Assembly: GCA_902777005.1 (NCBI GenBank)
Contig: CACYSB010000002.1
Location: forward strand, 86,202 to 150,201
DNA from: an uncultured Bacteroidota bacterium
GTDB taxonomy: Bacteria > Bacteroidota > Bacteroidia > Bacteroidales > P3
Direction of reading: 5' to 3'
Length of the DNA stretch: 64,000 nt
The position numbers and the translations under genes were made by a program. The notes below the pieces were generated by a model. That model saw only the letters and a list, made by a program, of their open reading frames with translations, was not told the DNA's origin and did not search any database. Positions 18,119 to 27,983 of this stretch are shown piece after piece. Positions within the stretch are counted from its first letter, which is position 1. Each line of letters begins with the position of its first letter.

Positions 18119-18556
18119 ATGGGACGTAGAAAACATAATAGTGCAGAAGCACGCAAAGAAGCCAACAAGACCATCTATATGGCCAAGTTGATGAATAACC
18201 CGACGTCGCCTCAGAAAACTCGTCTGGTTGCCGACTTGGTTCGTGGCGTCGATGTAGAGAAAGCCCTCGGTATCCTCCAATACAATCCCAGAGAGTCTGC
18301 TCCCAAGATGCGCAAACTTCTCCTCTCGGCCATAGCCAACTGGCAGGCTAAGAACGAGGGTGTCCGCATGGAAGATGCCAAGCTGTATGTGAAGCAGATT
18401 ATGGTTGATGAAGGTCGCACCATGAAACGTATGCGTACTGCCCCTCAAGGACGCGGTTATCGCATCCGCAAGCGTAGCAATCACATCACCATGATTCTCG
18501 GAAGCCGTCTTGAAGACGCTCCCGTTGCAATGGCTGAAAAGGAAGAAACAAAATAA
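18119..18556 (+). CDS. rplV: 50S ribosomal protein L22
   Basis: L22 has a beta-hairpin that reaches into the peptide tunnel. The 145-residue frame carries LMNNPTSPQKTRLVADLVRG, the hairpin GRTMKRMRTAPQGRGYRIRK and KRSNHITMILG, then a short acidic/lysine tail. Deletions in the tunnel hairpin cause macrolide resistance in other bacteria; the hairpin looks intact here. Confidence 0.97.
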   Translation: MGRRKHNSAEARKEANKTIYMAKLMNNPTSPQKTRLVADLVRGVDVEKALGILQYNPRESAPKMRKLLLSAIANWQAKNEGVRMEDAKLYVKQIMVDEGRTMKRMRTAPQGRGYRIRKRSNHITMILGSRLEDAPVAMAEKEETK

Positions 18557-18581
18557 GTAACAAAAAAGAAGAAACTAAACA

Positions 18582-19334
18582 ATGGGACAAAAAACTAACC
18601 CTATTGGAAACAGATTAGGTATTATCCGCGGATGGGATTCTAACTGGTTTGGTGGAAGACGTTTCGAGCAGAAACTTGTTGAGGATGATAAGATTCGTAG
18701 GTATCTCAACGCCCGTCTGGCTAAGGCTGGTATCGCCAAGATTTATATTGAGCGCACCCTGAAACTTCTCACTGTCACCATCAATGCAGCCCGTCCGGGT
18801 CTGATTATCGGTCGTGCTGGTTCTGAAGTTGACAAACTCCGCGAAGAGCTCAAGAAGCTCACCGGCAAAGATGTCCAGATAAACATCAGCGAGGTAAAGC
18901 GTCCTGAAATGGATGCTGTCCTTGTTGCCCAGAACATCGCCAAGCAGATTGAAGGCCGTATCCAGTACCGTCGTGCCATCAAGAATGCCATCACTTCTAC
19001 CATGCGCATTGGTGCCGAAGGTATCAAGGTTTCTATCAGCGGCCGTATTGGTGGTGCTGAGATTGCCCGTAGTGAGCACTTCAAAGAGGGTCGCACTCCG
19101 CTGCACACCCTCCGTGCTGACATAGACTACGCCAATGCAGAGGCTCATACCACTTATGGTCGTATTGGTATCAAGGTGTGGATTTGCCGTGGTGTCATAT
19201 ATGGCAAACCCGAATTGGTATCGTCCACCGTTGGAGGCCAGCAGAAGGATCATCGTACTGGCATTGGTGCCGGCCGCCGTCCGGAAGGTGGTGCCCCTCG
19301 TCGTCGTCAGGGCGGTAACAGAAACAGTAAATAA
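18582..19334 (+). CDS. rpsC: 30S ribosomal protein S3
   Basis: S3 is part of the mRNA entry site and has helicase-related residues. The 250-residue protein begins [20 protein letters not shown], has the KH domain ([20 protein letters not shown]) and the C-terminal domain ([20 protein letters not shown]), and ends in an Arg/Gly/Asn-rich tail. Confidence 0.98.
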   Translation: MGQKTNPIGNRLGIIRGWDSNWFGGRRFEQKLVEDDKIRRYLNARLAKAGIAKIYIERTLKLLTVTINAARPGLIIGRAGSEVDKLREELKKLTGKDVQINISEVKRPEMDAVLVAQNIAKQIEGRIQYRRAIKNAITSTMRIGAEGIKVSISGRIGGAEIARSEHFKEGRTPLHTLRADIDYANAEAHTTYGRIGIKVWICRGVIYGKPELVSSTVGGQQKDHRTGIGAGRRPEGGAPRRRQGGNRNSK

Positions 19335-19382
19335 CACGAGCGTTTAACATAAAGTGTGGTAAACACTAAACAATAAGAAGAA

Positions 19383-19805
19383 ATGTTACAACCTAAGAAA
19401 ACAAGATACAGAAAGCAGCAGAAAGGCAAAATCAAAGGTAATGCCTTCCGTGGACATGAACTCGCCTTTGGTACCTTTGGCATCAAGTCGCTTGAGACCT
19501 GCTTTATCACCGGTCGTCAGATTGAGGCTGCTCGTCAAGCTGTAACACGTCACATGAAACGTGAAGGTCAGATTTGGATTCGCATCTTCCCGGACAAACC
19601 TATTACCAAGAAGCCTAACGAGGTTCGTATGGGTAAGGGAAAAGGTGCTCCTGAATACTTCGTTGCCCGTGTGATGCCTGGCACAATGCTTTTTGAGTGC
19701 GAGGGCGTTCCTATGGATGTCGCCAAGGAGGCTCTGCGTCTCGCTGCACAGAAGCTCCCCATCTCGACCAAGTTTGTCGTCAAAAGAGACTATATTGAAG
19801 AATAA
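19383..19805 (+). CDS. rplP: 50S ribosomal protein L16
   Basis: L16 helps position tRNA in the A site. The 140-residue protein is complete: [20 protein letters not shown], then [20 protein letters not shown] and [21 protein letters not shown] 48-bp A-rich gap separates it from rpsC. Confidence 0.98.
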   Translation: MLQPKKTRYRKQQKGKIKGNAFRGHELAFGTFGIKSLETCFITGRQIEAARQAVTRHMKREGQIWIRIFPDKPITKKPNEVRMGKGKGAPEYFVARVMPGTMLFECEGVPMDVAKEALRLAAQKLPISTKFVVKRDYIEE

Positions 19806-19825
19806 AAAGAAGCACCACTACAGTC

Positions 19826-20029
19826 ATGAAGAATGAAATCGTTTTAAAGGAGCTCTCGACTGCTGAATTGAAGGAGAAACTCGACACCGAGCGTGCACTC
19901 TACCAGAAGATGCTCATGAGCCACGCTGTCTCGCCCCTCGAGAATCCCAACAAAATTAAAGAAAGTAGAAAAAACATTGCCCGCTGCCTTACCGAGCTCC
20001 GCGCGCGTGAAATCGCCGCCCAAAAGTAA
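19826..20029 (+). CDS. rpmC: 50S ribosomal protein L29
   Basis: L29 lies at the tunnel exit next to L23. The 67-residue two-helix protein shows LKELSTAELKEKLDTERALY and the second helix ending KNIARCLTELRAREI. Twenty bp after rplP and 31 bp before rpsQ. Confidence 0.96.
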   Translation: MKNEIVLKELSTAELKEKLDTERALYQKMLMSHAVSPLENPNKIKESRKNIARCLTELRAREIAAQK

Positions 20030-20060
20030 GTATGGCAATTAGTAAAATCCAATTCTAAAG

Positions 20061-20315
20061 ATGGAAAGAAATTTAAGAAAAGAAAGAATCGGTGTTGTGG
20101 TCAGCAACAAGATGGACAAGTCTATCGTGATTCTTGTCGAGCGTAAGGTAAAACACCCGAAGTACGGCAAGTTCGTGAAGAAGTCCACCAAATTTATGGC
20201 CCACGACGAGAAGAACGAGGCTGGCATGGGTGATACCGTCCGTATTATGGAGACGCGTCCTTTGAGCAAGAACAAATGCTGGCGACTGGTTGATATCGTC
20301 GAGAAGGCTAAGTAA
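20061..20315 (+). CDS. rpsQ: 30S ribosomal protein S17
   Basis: S17 is a primary 16S binder of the OB fold. The 84-residue protein contains [40 protein letters not shown] and [20 protein letters not shown], matching the family from end to end. Confidence 0.97.
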   Translation: MERNLRKERIGVVVSNKMDKSIVILVERKVKHPKYGKFVKKSTKFMAHDEKNEAGMGDTVRIMETRPLSKNKCWRLVDIVEKAK

Positions 20316-20339
20316 CCACTATTAGAAAAACAATAAGAA

Positions 20340-20708
20340 ATGATACAGCAAGAAACCAGAATGACAGTTGCCGACAACAGTGGTGCTAAGAGCGCCCTGT
20401 GCATCCGTGTCCTCGGTGGTACCAAGAAGCGTTATGCTTCCATTGGCGACACCATCGTTGTGGCTATCAAGGATGCTATCCCTTCAGGCAACGTGAAGAA
20501 AGGTAGCGTGTCGAAAGCAGTCGTCGTGCGCACCAAGAAAGAAATTCGTCGCAATGATGGTTCCTACATCCGCTTCGACGATAATGCCTGCGTTCTGCTC
20601 ACCGCTGCCGATGAGCTCCGTGGCACTCGTATTTTTGGCCCGGTGGGTCGTGAACTACGCGAGAAACAGTTTATGAAAATTGTCTCTCTCGCTCCCGAAG
20701 TATTGTAA
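20340..20708 (+). CDS. rplN: 50S ribosomal protein L14
   Basis: L14 forms an inter-subunit bridge. The 122-residue protein is complete: [40 protein letters not shown] and [11 protein letters not shown], ending [16 protein letters not shown]. Confidence 0.98.
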   Translation: MIQQETRMTVADNSGAKSALCIRVLGGTKKRYASIGDTIVVAIKDAIPSGNVKKGSVSKAVVVRTKKEIRRNDGSYIRFDDNACVLLTAADELRGTRIFGPVGRELREKQFMKIVSLAPEVL

Positions 20709-20728
20709 ACAATAAAAGAAAAGAAGAA

Positions 20729-21043
20729 ATGAAATTGCACGTTAAGAAAGGGGATATGGTTCAGGTTATCGCCGGCGACGATAAAGGTAAGATCGCTAAG
20801 GTGCTGAAGGTTTATCCCGAAAAGAACCGCGCCATCGTCGAGGGTGTCAACGTGAATAAGAAGCATACCAAACCCAATGCGAAGAATACGCAGGGAGGTA
20901 TTGTTGAGCAGGAAGCTCCCATTCACATTTCCAACCTTATGGTTGTTGTCGGTAAAACCCCCACAAAGGTTGGCCGTCGTGTCGATGAAAAGACTGGCAA
21001 AATAGTCCGTTATTCTAAAAAAACAGGGGAGGAGATTAAATAA
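20729..21043 (+). CDS. rplX: 50S ribosomal protein L24
   Basis: L24 starts large-subunit assembly. The 104-residue protein carries the KOW motif ([20 protein letters not shown]) and [20 protein letters not shown]. Its stop codon shares one base with the rplE ATG (TAATG). Confidence 0.97.
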   Translation: MKLHVKKGDMVQVIAGDDKGKIAKVLKVYPEKNRAIVEGVNVNKKHTKPNAKNTQGGIVEQEAPIHISNLMVVVGKTPTKVGRRVDEKTGKIVRYSKKTGEEIK

Positions 21044-21603
21044 TGGCTTACATTCCAACATTAAAAACCAAGTACAAAGAGGAAATTCTGCCCGCTCTGA
21101 TGAAAGAGTACGGATACAAGACTGTCATGCAGGCTCCTCGTCTGAAAAAAATAACCCTCAATCAGGGTCTTGGCAAGGCTGCTATAGCCGACAAGAAAGT
21201 CATTGATAAAGGCATTGAGGAGATGACTGCCATCACTGGCCAGAAGGCTGTGGCTACCAAGTCGCGCAAAGATATCTCGAATTTTAAGCTGCGTCGCGGT
21301 ATGCCTATTGGTGTCCGTGTGACCCTCCGTGGCGAACGCATGTATGAGTTCTTGGAGCGTCTCGTTACAGCTTCCATTCCCCGTATTCGCGATTTTCGCG
21401 GCATCAATGACAAGGGATTCGACGGCAAAGGTAACTATACTTTCGGTATTGCCGAGCAGATTATCTTCCCCGAGATTGATATCGACAAGATTGACCGTAT
21501 CCAGGGTATGGACATTACCTTCGTTACATCGGCACAGACCGACAAAGAGGCTATGTCACTGCTCAAGGAGTTTGGTCTTCCGTTTAAGAATCAACAAAAA
21601 TAA
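21043..21603 (+). CDS. rplE: 50S ribosomal protein L5
   Basis: L5 holds 5S rRNA and contacts P-site tRNA. The 186-residue protein includes [13 protein letters not shown], the conserved [20 protein letters not shown] and [20 protein letters not shown]. Translation is probably coupled to rplX through the overlapping stop/start. Confidence 0.98.
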   Translation: MAYIPTLKTKYKEEILPALMKEYGYKTVMQAPRLKKITLNQGLGKAAIADKKVIDKGIEEMTAITGQKAVATKSRKDISNFKLRRGMPIGVRVTLRGERMYEFLERLVTASIPRIRDFRGINDKGFDGKGNYTFGIAEQIIFPEIDIDKIDRIQGMDITFVTSAQTDKEAMSLLKEFGLPFKNQQK

Positions 21604-21608
21604 GCATA

Positions 21609-21908
21609 ATGGCTAAAGAATCAATCAAAGCAAGAGAGCGCAAAAGAGCAAAAATGGTTGCCAAGTACGCTGCCAAACGCGCTGCCCTGAAAGAAATCGT
21701 CCGTACCGGCGAACCTGAGGATGTTGAGAAGGCTGTCATCGCCCTTCAGAAGCTTCCGAAGAATGCCTGTCCCATCCGTCAGCACAACCGCTGTCAGCTT
21801 ACCGGTCGCCCGAAAGGCTACATGCGCCAGTTCGGCATTTCGCGTATCAACTTCCGAGAGATGGCTGTTTCCGGCCTTATCCCCGGTGTGAAGAAAGCCA
21901 GTTGGTAA
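21609..21908 (+). CDS. rpsN: 30S ribosomal protein S14 (long, non-zinc form)
   Basis: S14 is a late-assembly head protein. At 99 residues it is the long form, with [20 protein letters not shown] instead of the four-cysteine zinc ribbon of the short form, then [20 protein letters not shown] ending KKASW. Five bp after rplE. Confidence 0.97.
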   Translation: MAKESIKARERKRAKMVAKYAAKRAALKEIVRTGEPEDVEKAVIALQKLPKNACPIRQHNRCQLTGRPKGYMRQFGISRINFREMAVSGLIPGVKKASW

Positions 21909-21935
21909 AAAAAAGAAGAAATAGTAATTTATTGG

Positions 21936-21943
21936 TAGCTTTG
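21936..21943 (+). promoter_or_regulatory. Possible internal promoter -7 box before rpsH
   Basis: TAGCTTTG followed by CAAG lies in the 83-bp rpsN-rpsH gap, 48 bp before the rpsH ATG. The gap is unusually long for this cluster and the box is a perfect TAnnTTTG, but no -33 TTTG is visible, so this could be chance. Confidence 0.35.
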
Positions 21944-21991
21944 CAAGTTGGCATAACACCAATACTACAAAACTTAAAATCAAAAATTAAA

Positions 21992-22393
21992 ATGGTAACA
22001 GATCCTATTGCAGATTACTTAACCCGTATGCGCAACGCCATTGCCGCCAAGCACCGCGTGGTTGAAATCCCCGGCTCCAAGCTCAAGAGAGAGATGACCA
22101 AAATTCTCTTTGAGAAAGGTTACATCTTGAACTATAAGTTCGAGAATGAAGGAGCTCACAACCAGAGCATCAAGATTGCTCTTAAGTATCACCCCGTCAC
22201 CAAGCAGTCGGCCATTGCCGAATTGAAGCGCGTCTCCACCCCAGGTCTGCGCAAATATGTGTCGGTTGACGAGATGCCCCGTGTGCTTAATGGCCTCGGT
22301 ATCGCTATTGTCTCCACCTCCAAAGGTCTGATGACCGACAAAGAGGCTCGTACTCTCAACGTAGGTGGTGAGGTTTTATGTTACATCAGCTAA
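21992..22393 (+). CDS. rpsH: 30S ribosomal protein S8
   Basis: S8 binds helix 21 of 16S rRNA. The ATG at 21992 gives the normal 133 residues starting TDPIADYLTRMRNAIAAKHR; the frame is open upstream to 21902 but that extension is not S8-like and would overlap rpsN. The C-terminal signature VLNGLGIAIVSTSKGLMTDK is intact. Confidence 0.97.
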   Translation: MVTDPIADYLTRMRNAIAAKHRVVEIPGSKLKREMTKILFEKGYILNYKFENEGAHNQSIKIALKYHPVTKQSAIAELKRVSTPGLRKYVSVDEMPRVLNGLGIAIVSTSKGLMTDKEARTLNVGGEVLCYIS

Positions 22394-22414
22394 TCAAAGA
22401 GAGGAGAATAGAAA

Positions 22415-22969
22415 ATGTCAAGAATAGGTAAAATGCCCATTCACCTTCCCAAAGGTGTAGAAGTGAAGATTTCTGACGACAATGTGCTGACCGTGAAAGG
22501 CCCTCTCGGAGAGCTAAGCCAGAAAGTGAACCCCATGATTGAGATGAAAGTTGAAGATGGCGTGCTCCATTTCAACCGGCCCAATGATGAGAAAGAGACA
22601 AAAGCCCAGCACGGCCTCTATCGTGCCCTTGCCGCTAACATGGTGAAAGGTGTCAGCGAAGGCTTCAAGACCGTTCAGGAGGTTATCGGTGTCGGTTACA
22701 AAGTGCAGGCTACCGGCAATATTATGGAGATGGATCTCGGCTACTCTCACAAGATTTTCTTCGAGCTTGCTCCCGAAATCAAGGTTGAGACAGTTACTGA
22801 GAAGGGTAAGAACCCCATCATTACCATGACAAGCTGCGACAAGCAAATCCTTGGTCAGGCCGCTGCAAAGATTCGGTCGCTTCGTAAACCTGAACCTTAT
22901 AAGGGTAAAGGTATCCGTTTCCAGGGTGAAGAGATTCGCAAGAAAGCTGGTAAAGCTGCTGCTAAATAA
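22415..22969 (+). CDS. rplF: 50S ribosomal protein L6
   Basis: L6 lies near the factor-binding site. The 184-residue two-domain protein starts [19 protein letters not shown] and carries the C-terminal [20 protein letters not shown] and a lysine-rich end. Confidence 0.98.
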   Translation: MSRIGKMPIHLPKGVEVKISDDNVLTVKGPLGELSQKVNPMIEMKVEDGVLHFNRPNDEKETKAQHGLYRALAANMVKGVSEGFKTVQEVIGVGYKVQATGNIMEMDLGYSHKIFFELAPEIKVETVTEKGKNPIITMTSCDKQILGQAAAKIRSLRKPEPYKGKGIRFQGEEIRKKAGKAAAK

Positions 22970-23010
22970 GTTTTAGTTTAGAAAACTTACAAGCCAAAAA
23001 GAAAAATATT

Positions 23011-23364
23011 ATGGCAACAAAGAAAGATATAAGAAGAACAAAGATTAAATTCCGCATTCGTCATAAAGTCAGCGGTACCGCTGAGATGCCTCGCCTGACG
23101 GTGTTTAGAAGCAACAAGGAAATTTATGCCCAGGTGATTGACGATGTAAAAGGTGTGACACTGACCGCAGCCTCTTCTAAAGAGAAAGGCTTTGAAAAGA
23201 GTGGCACAAAGAGTGAAGTGGCAGCGAAGGTCGGCAAGACTGTCGCCGAGCGTGCCATTGCCGCTGGTATCAATACAGTTGTTTTTGACCGTAATGGTTA
23301 CCTCTATCATGGCCGCGTGAAGAGCTTGGCTGATGGTGCCAGAGAAGGTGGTTTAAAATTCTAA
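23011..23364 (+). CDS. rplR: 50S ribosomal protein L18
   Basis: L18 carries 5S rRNA into the large subunit. The 117-residue protein has a basic N-terminus ([20 protein letters not shown]), [18 protein letters not shown] and [20 protein letters not shown]. Seven bp separate it from rpsE. Confidence 0.97.
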   Translation: MATKKDIRRTKIKFRIRHKVSGTAEMPRLTVFRSNKEIYAQVIDDVKGVTLTAASSKEKGFEKSGTKSEVAAKVGKTVAERAIAAGINTVVFDRNGYLYHGRVKSLADGAREGGLKF

Positions 23365-23371
23365 TAAAGTC

Positions 23372-23890
23372 ATGGCAGAATTAAACGTTAATAGAGTTAA
23401 ATCGAGCGACATTGAGTTCAAAGATCGTCTTGTCGCAATCAATCGTGTCACGAAAGTCACCAAAGGTGGTCGCACGTTCACCTTTGCTGCCATCGTCGTT
23501 ATTGGAAATGAGAATGGTGTTGTCGGCTATGGTCTTGGAAAAGCCAAGGAGGTTCAGGCCGCAGTCCAGAAGGGTGTCGATGATGCCAAGAAGAACCTTA
23601 TCCGTGTTCCTGTGCTGAAGGGTACTATCCCCCACGAGCAAATGGGTAAGTACAGCGGCGCCAAGGTCTTCCTGAAACCCGCAGCTCCTGGTACCGGTGT
23701 TATCGCCGGTGGTGCTATGCGTGCCGTCTTGGAGAGTGTCGGTGTGAAGGATGTTCTTGCCAAGTGCAAAGGTTCGTCGAATCCCCACAGTGTTGTGAAG
23801 GCTACTATCAATGCCCTTCTCCAGATGAAGGATCCTTACATGGTTGCCCAGCTCCGTGGTGTTACACTCGATAAAGTGTTTAACGGTTAA
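23372..23890 (+). CDS. rpsE: 30S ribosomal protein S5
   Basis: S5 takes part in mRNA unwinding and decoding accuracy. The 172-residue protein includes [40 protein letters not shown] and the C-terminal [20 protein letters not shown]. All conserved blocks are present. Confidence 0.98.
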   Translation: MAELNVNRVKSSDIEFKDRLVAINRVTKVTKGGRTFTFAAIVVIGNENGVVGYGLGKAKEVQAAVQKGVDDAKKNLIRVPVLKGTIPHEQMGKYSGAKVFLKPAAPGTGVIAGGAMRAVLESVGVKDVLAKCKGSSNPHSVVKATINALLQMKDPYMVAQLRGVTLDKVFNG

Positions 23891-23909
23891 ATAATAGGAG
23901 AATAGTGTT

Positions 23910-24095
23910 ATGGCAGAAAAGAAACTCAGAATTAAACAGGTCAGAAGCATTATTGGCCGTCCGGCTCGCCAGAAGCGTACCATGGAGGCTCTTGGTCTTC
24001 GTCGTATCAACCATACCCGCGAGGTGGTCGCCACCCCTCAAATTCTCGGTATGATTGACAGCGTCAAGCATCTCCTCTCCGTTGAAGAAATTTAA
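23910..24095 (+). CDS. rpmD: 50S ribosomal protein L30
   Basis: A 61-residue large-subunit protein. It shows KLRIKQVRSIIGRPARQKRT and GLRRINHTREVVATPQILGM, the full L30 pattern, and ends normally. It lies 19 bp after rpsE and 29 bp before rplO. Confidence 0.96.
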   Translation: MAEKKLRIKQVRSIIGRPARQKRTMEALGLRRINHTREVVATPQILGMIDSVKHLLSVEEI

Positions 24096-24124
24096 ATCAC
24101 GTAAACTTAAGAAAGGAAAATATA

Positions 24125-24574
24125 ATGAACTTAAGCAATCTTAAACCCGCCAACGGTTCTATCAAACATTCGAAGCGCATCGGTCGTGGTGCAGGTTCTG
24201 GCAAAGGCGGTACCGCCACTCGCGGAAACAAGGGTGCTAAGGCTCGTTCCGGTTACCACCAGAAGGTTGGATTCGAGGGCGGCCAGATGCCTCTCTATCG
24301 CCGCGTGCCTAAGTTCGGCTTCAAAAATCTCAACCGTGTCGAGTATGTCGGCATTAACCTTGACACCCTCAACACTCTTGCTGAAACCAAGAATATTACT
24401 GATTTCAACATTGATGTATTGAAGCAGAACGGTCTTATCTCGGGCAAGGATATGATTAAGATTCTTGGCCGTGGTGAGTTGACAAAGGCTGTCAACGTCA
24501 CTGCCCACGCTTTCTCGGCTACTGCCAAGAAGGCTATCGAGGACAAGGGTGGCGTCGCTACTGTTATTGAATAA
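24125..24574 (+). CDS. rplO: 50S ribosomal protein L15
   Basis: L15 is a late large-subunit assembly protein. The 149-residue protein has a glycine-rich basic extension (GRGAGSGKGGTATRGNKGAK), GGQMPLYRRVPKFGFKN and a globular C-terminus. It is followed 14 bp later by secY, the usual order. Confidence 0.97.
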   Translation: MNLSNLKPANGSIKHSKRIGRGAGSGKGGTATRGNKGAKARSGYHQKVGFEGGQMPLYRRVPKFGFKNLNRVEYVGINLDTLNTLAETKNITDFNIDVLKQNGLISGKDMIKILGRGELTKAVNVTAHAFSATAKKAIEDKGGVATVIE

Positions 24575-24588
24575 AACAATTTGTTACA

Positions 24589-25944
24589 ATGAAGCGATTT
24601 ATACAGACACTTAAAAACATCTGGTCAATTGAGGATCTTCGGAAGAGAATACTCTATACCCTTGGGTTAGTACTTATCTATCGTATTGGTTCTTATGTTG
24701 TGCTTCCAGGTGTTGACCCCTCGCAGTTGCAGGGATTGCAGAAACAGGGCTCCGAAGGACTGATGGGACTCCTCAATATGTTCTCCGGTGGAGCTTTCTC
24801 CAATGCCTCTATTTTTGCTCTGGGTATCATGCCTTACATCACAGCCTCGATTGTTATTCAGCTGCTGGTGATGGTTGTGCCTTATTTCCAGAAGATGCAA
24901 CGTGAAGGTGAAAGTGGCCGTAGAAAAATGAACCAAATCACTCGTTGGCTTACCGTCATTGTCACAGCCATGCAGGCTCCTGCCTACATCACCAATATGA
25001 TGTATCAGCTTGGTGCTTCCTCCACTGCTATCTATCCGTTCGACGGTAGTGCTCCTTCTCTGTTCTTCTGGATATCGAGTATAATCATACTTATCAGTGG
25101 AACTCTGTTTGTGATGTGGCTTGGTGAGCGTATTACTGACAAGGGTGTTGGCAACGGTATCTCGCTTTTGATTATGATTGGTATCATCGCCCGTCTGCCG
25201 TTTGCTCTGTTCGGTGAGTTTGCTTCTCGCTGGTCAGAGGGTGGAGGCTTGGTGATGTTCCTTGTCGAACTTGTCGTTCTGCTTGCAGTTATTCTGCTCG
25301 TCATACTTCTTGTCCAGGGTACCCGTCGTATTCCTGTGCAGTATGCCAAGCGTATTGTTGGCAATAAGCAGTATGGTGGTGTCCGCCAGTACATTCCTAT
25401 CAAGGTCAATGCTGCTGGTGTTATGCCTATCATTTTTGCCCAGGCCATCATGTTCCTGCCCATAACTTTCATGGGTTTCACCGGTAACAGCAGTTCCAAG
25501 TTCGCCATGGCTTTCGCCGATTATAACAGTTTCTGGTACAATCTGGTGTTCGCCATCCTCGTGGTTCTGTTCACTTATTTCTACACAGCTATTGCTATCA
25601 ACCCCAACCAGATGGCAGAAGATATGAAGAAGAATGGTGGTTTTATTCCTGGCGTTAAACCTGGTAAGAAAACTGCCGAGTACCTTGAGGGTATCCTTTC
25701 CAAGATTACCCTCCCGGGTTCTATCTTCCTTGCTATCGTTGCCATTTTGCCCGCCGTTGTACGTCTGTTTGGTGTCAACACCCAGTTTGCCCAGTTCTAT
25801 GGCGGTACCTCTCTGCTGATTCTTGTCGGTGTCATTCTTGACACTCTTCAGCAGATTGAAAGCCACCTGCTCATGCGTCACTATGACGGTTTGACAAAAA
25901 CTGGACGTATCAAAGGTCGTACCTCAATGTCAATTCAAGCGTAA
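24589..25944 (+). CDS. secY: Protein translocase channel subunit SecY
   Basis: SecY forms the inner-membrane channel for Sec-dependent export and membrane insertion; here it serves all the signal-peptide proteins in the window. The 451-residue protein has ten predicted membrane spans, beginning with LRKRILYTLGLVLIYRIGSY. Also visible are the plug region (SGGAFSNASIFALGIMPYIT), the cytosolic loop TRRIPVQYAKRIVGNKQYGG and IKVNAAGVMPIIFAQAIMFL. Co-transcription with the ribosomal genes is indicated by the 14-bp gap. Confidence 0.98.
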   Translation: MKRFIQTLKNIWSIEDLRKRILYTLGLVLIYRIGSYVVLPGVDPSQLQGLQKQGSEGLMGLLNMFSGGAFSNASIFALGIMPYITASIVIQLLVMVVPYFQKMQREGESGRRKMNQITRWLTVIVTAMQAPAYITNMMYQLGASSTAIYPFDGSAPSLFFWISSIIILISGTLFVMWLGERITDKGVGNGISLLIMIGIIARLPFALFGEFASRWSEGGGLVMFLVELVVLLAVILLVILLVQGTRRIPVQYAKRIVGNKQYGGVRQYIPIKVNAAGVMPIIFAQAIMFLPITFMGFTGNSSSKFAMAFADYNSFWYNLVFAILVVLFTYFYTAIAINPNQMAEDMKKNGGFIPGVKPGKKTAEYLEGILSKITLPGSIFLAIVAILPAVVRLFGVNTQFAQFYGGTSLLILVGVILDTLQQIESHLLMRHYDGLTKTGRIKGRTSMSIQA

Positions 25945-25959
25945 AGCGTGAATAATAGG

Positions 25960-26730
25960 ATGATTCTACTCAAGACAAAAGAAGAGATAGAGCTCATACG
26001 TGATGCCGGCCTCCTCCTCGGGAAAACTCTCGCGGAGGTTGGCCGTCATATCCATCCGGGTGTCACAACAGCCTATCTTGACAGCATTGGTGAGCAGTTC
26101 ATCCGTGACAATGGGGCAAAGCCCTTGTGCAAGGGTTTCGAAGGTTTCCCGTCTGCTTTCTGCATTTCGGTCAATGATGTGGTTGTCCACGGTATTCCTG
26201 GTGATCTTTTCATAAAGGAAGGTGACAATGTTTCTCTTGACTGTGTCATCGAACTCAACGGATATGTTGCTGATTCTGCATACACGTTTGCCGTTGGTGA
26301 AGTTAGCCCGGAAATGCGTCGCTTGATGAAGGTTACCCGTGAGGCATTATTCATTGGTTTGGATCAGTGCAAGGTCGCTAATAGAGTTGGTGATATCAGC
26401 CATGCTGTCCAGATGCATTGTGAGAAGAACGGCTACGCTGTTGTCCGCGAGTTGTGCGGTCATGGTGTTGGGTTCAAGATGCATGAGTCCCCTAACGTGC
26501 CTAATTATGGCGTCAAGGGTACTGGTCCGTTGCTCAAAGAGGGCATGGTTATCGCCGTTGAGCCGATGGTCTGCATGGGATCTAAAAACGTCAAGTTTTC
26601 CAAGGAGGACGGCTGGACCTGCCGTACCAAGGACGGCAAGCCCGCTGCGCATTATGAGCATACGGTGGCAATTACCGCCAACGGTCCCGAAATCCTTACG
26701 ACTTTTGATTTCATAGAAAACAATAAATAA
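25960..26730 (+). CDS. map: Type I methionine aminopeptidase
   Basis: Removes the initiator methionine from new proteins. The ligand set of the pita-bread fold is present: aspartates in SLDC and VADSAYTF, histidine in LCGHGVGFKMHE, glutamates in VEPMV and YEHTVAI. I prefer the ATG at 25960 (MILLKTKEEIELIRDAG, 256 residues), which matches the family start; an in-frame GTG at 25948 would add four residues. It follows secY by 15 bp. Confidence 0.95.
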   Translation: MILLKTKEEIELIRDAGLLLGKTLAEVGRHIHPGVTTAYLDSIGEQFIRDNGAKPLCKGFEGFPSAFCISVNDVVVHGIPGDLFIKEGDNVSLDCVIELNGYVADSAYTFAVGEVSPEMRRLMKVTREALFIGLDQCKVANRVGDISHAVQMHCEKNGYAVVRELCGHGVGFKMHESPNVPNYGVKGTGPLLKEGMVIAVEPMVCMGSKNVKFSKEDGWTCRTKDGKPAAHYEHTVAITANGPEILTTFDFIENNK

Positions 26731-26745
26731 CACGATAAGTAACGA

Positions 26746-26964
26746 ATGGCAAAACAAGCATCCATACAACTTGACGGAACTGTCACCGAATCGCTCGGCA
26801 ACGCCATGTTCCGTGTCGAATTGGAAAATGGACACCAGATTATCGCCCATATCTCGGGAAAGATGCGCATGCACTACATCAAGATTCTCCCGGGCGACAA
26901 GGTCCAGATAGAAATGTCACCATATGACCTTACCAAAGGCCGCATTACTTATCGCCACAAGTAG
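26746..26964 (+). CDS. infA: Translation initiation factor IF-1
   Basis: IF-1 blocks the A site during initiation. The 72-residue OB-fold protein is complete, with [40 protein letters not shown] and [14 protein letters not shown]. It lies 15 bp after map, the usual place in this phylum. Confidence 0.98.
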   Translation: MAKQASIQLDGTVTESLGNAMFRVELENGHQIIAHISGKMRMHYIKILPGDKVQIEMSPYDLTKGRITYRHK

Positions 26965-27008
26965 ACTGGTATACAGAAGTAAAACAAACGATTAATAATT
27001 ACACAACA

Positions 27009-27125
27009 ATGAAAGTAAGAGTTTCAGTAAAGAAAAGATCTCCCGAGTGCAAGGTGGTTCGCCGCCACGGTGTGGTCTATGTTATCAACAAGAAAAATCC
27101 TAAGTTCAAACAGAGACAAGGATAA
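27009..27125 (+). CDS. rpmJ: 50S ribosomal protein L36 (cysteine-poor form)
   Basis: A 38-residue protein, too short for many gene finders, starting [20 protein letters not shown] and ending NPKFKQRQG. Only one cysteine of the usual zinc site remains, as in other Bacteroidales L36 proteins, so it probably binds no zinc. It lies between infA and rpsM in the standard order. Confidence 0.96.
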   Translation: MKVRVSVKKRSPECKVVRRHGVVYVINKKNPKFKQRQG

Positions 27126-27150
27126 TTAACAAAAACAACAAAAAGAATTT

Positions 27151-27528
27151 ATGGCACGTATTGCAGGTATTGACTTACCCAAGAACAAAAGAGGAGAGAT
27201 AGGTTTGACCTATATCTACGGTATTGGACGTAGCACTGCCAAGGAGATTCTGGCCAAGGCCGGTATCGACGAAGGCAAGAAGGTGCAGGACTGGACCGAC
27301 GACGAACAGAACGCCCTGCGTACCATCATCAACGATGAGTACAAGGTGGAAGGCGCCCTACGATCGGAAGTCCAGATGAACATCAAGCGACTGATGGATA
27401 TCGGCTGCTACCGCGGCATCCGTCACCGTCTTGGTCTGCCCCTCCGTGGTCAGAGCACCAAGAACAATGCCCGTACTCGCAAGGGTAAGAAGAAAACAAT
27501 CGCTAACAAGAAGAAAGCTACCAAGTAA
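27151..27528 (+). CDS. rpsM: 30S ribosomal protein S13
   Basis: S13 forms inter-subunit bridges in the 30S head. The 125-residue protein is complete: [40 protein letters not shown] and a basic tail ([16 protein letters not shown]). The following 87-bp gap contains GTCGTAGCGCCCCAATCGCG and AGGAGCGGTTGGC but no recognised promoter; it could be part of a translational control site, as S4 in some bacteria represses the alpha operon. Confidence 0.97.
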   Translation: MARIAGIDLPKNKRGEIGLTYIYGIGRSTAKEILAKAGIDEGKKVQDWTDDEQNALRTIINDEYKVEGALRSEVQMNIKRLMDIGCYRGIRHRLGLPLRGQSTKNNARTRKGKKKTIANKKKATK

Positions 27529-27615
27529 GTAATGGTCGTAGCGCCCCAATCGCGGATTAGATATTGACTTAAGGAGCGGTTGGCAGTAAGAAACAAAGAA
27601 AATCAAGCAAAAAAA

Positions 27616-27981
27616 ATGGCAAAAACTTCAAAACCGACTAAAAAGAGAGTCGTAAAAGTTGAACCTCAGGGAAGAGCATGCATCTTTGCATCCTTCAACA
27701 ACGTCATCGTTTCGTTGACGAACAACGCCGGTCAAGTGATTTCTTGGTCGTCAGCAGGAAAAATGGGCTTCCGCGGATCGAAGAAAAACACTCCGTATGC
27801 TGCACAGATGGCTGCGGAAGATTGCGGCAAAGTTGCTTATGATTTGGGCCTAAGAAAAGTCAAGGTCTTCGTCAAAGGACCAGGTCAAGGACGTGAATCT
27901 GCAATCCGCGCAATCAACACCTGCGGTATCGAGGTTATGGAAATCACCGACATCACCCCGCTGCCTCACAATGGTTGCCGT
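27616..27981 (+). pseudogene. rpsK: 30S ribosomal protein S11, 3' end lost in a deletion that reaches into rpsD
   Basis: The first 122 codons are normal S11: [40 protein letters not shown] and [13 protein letters not shown]. The expected last seven residues (PPKRRRV) and stop codon are missing. After CGT at 27979-27981 the DNA jumps into the middle of rpsD, so the S11 frame runs on through out-of-frame rpsD sequence to a stop at 28159-28161. A product would carry a foreign tail of about 59 residues. Because S11 is essential, an assembly error or a second copy must be considered first. Confidence 0.88.
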
Positions 27982-27983
27982 AA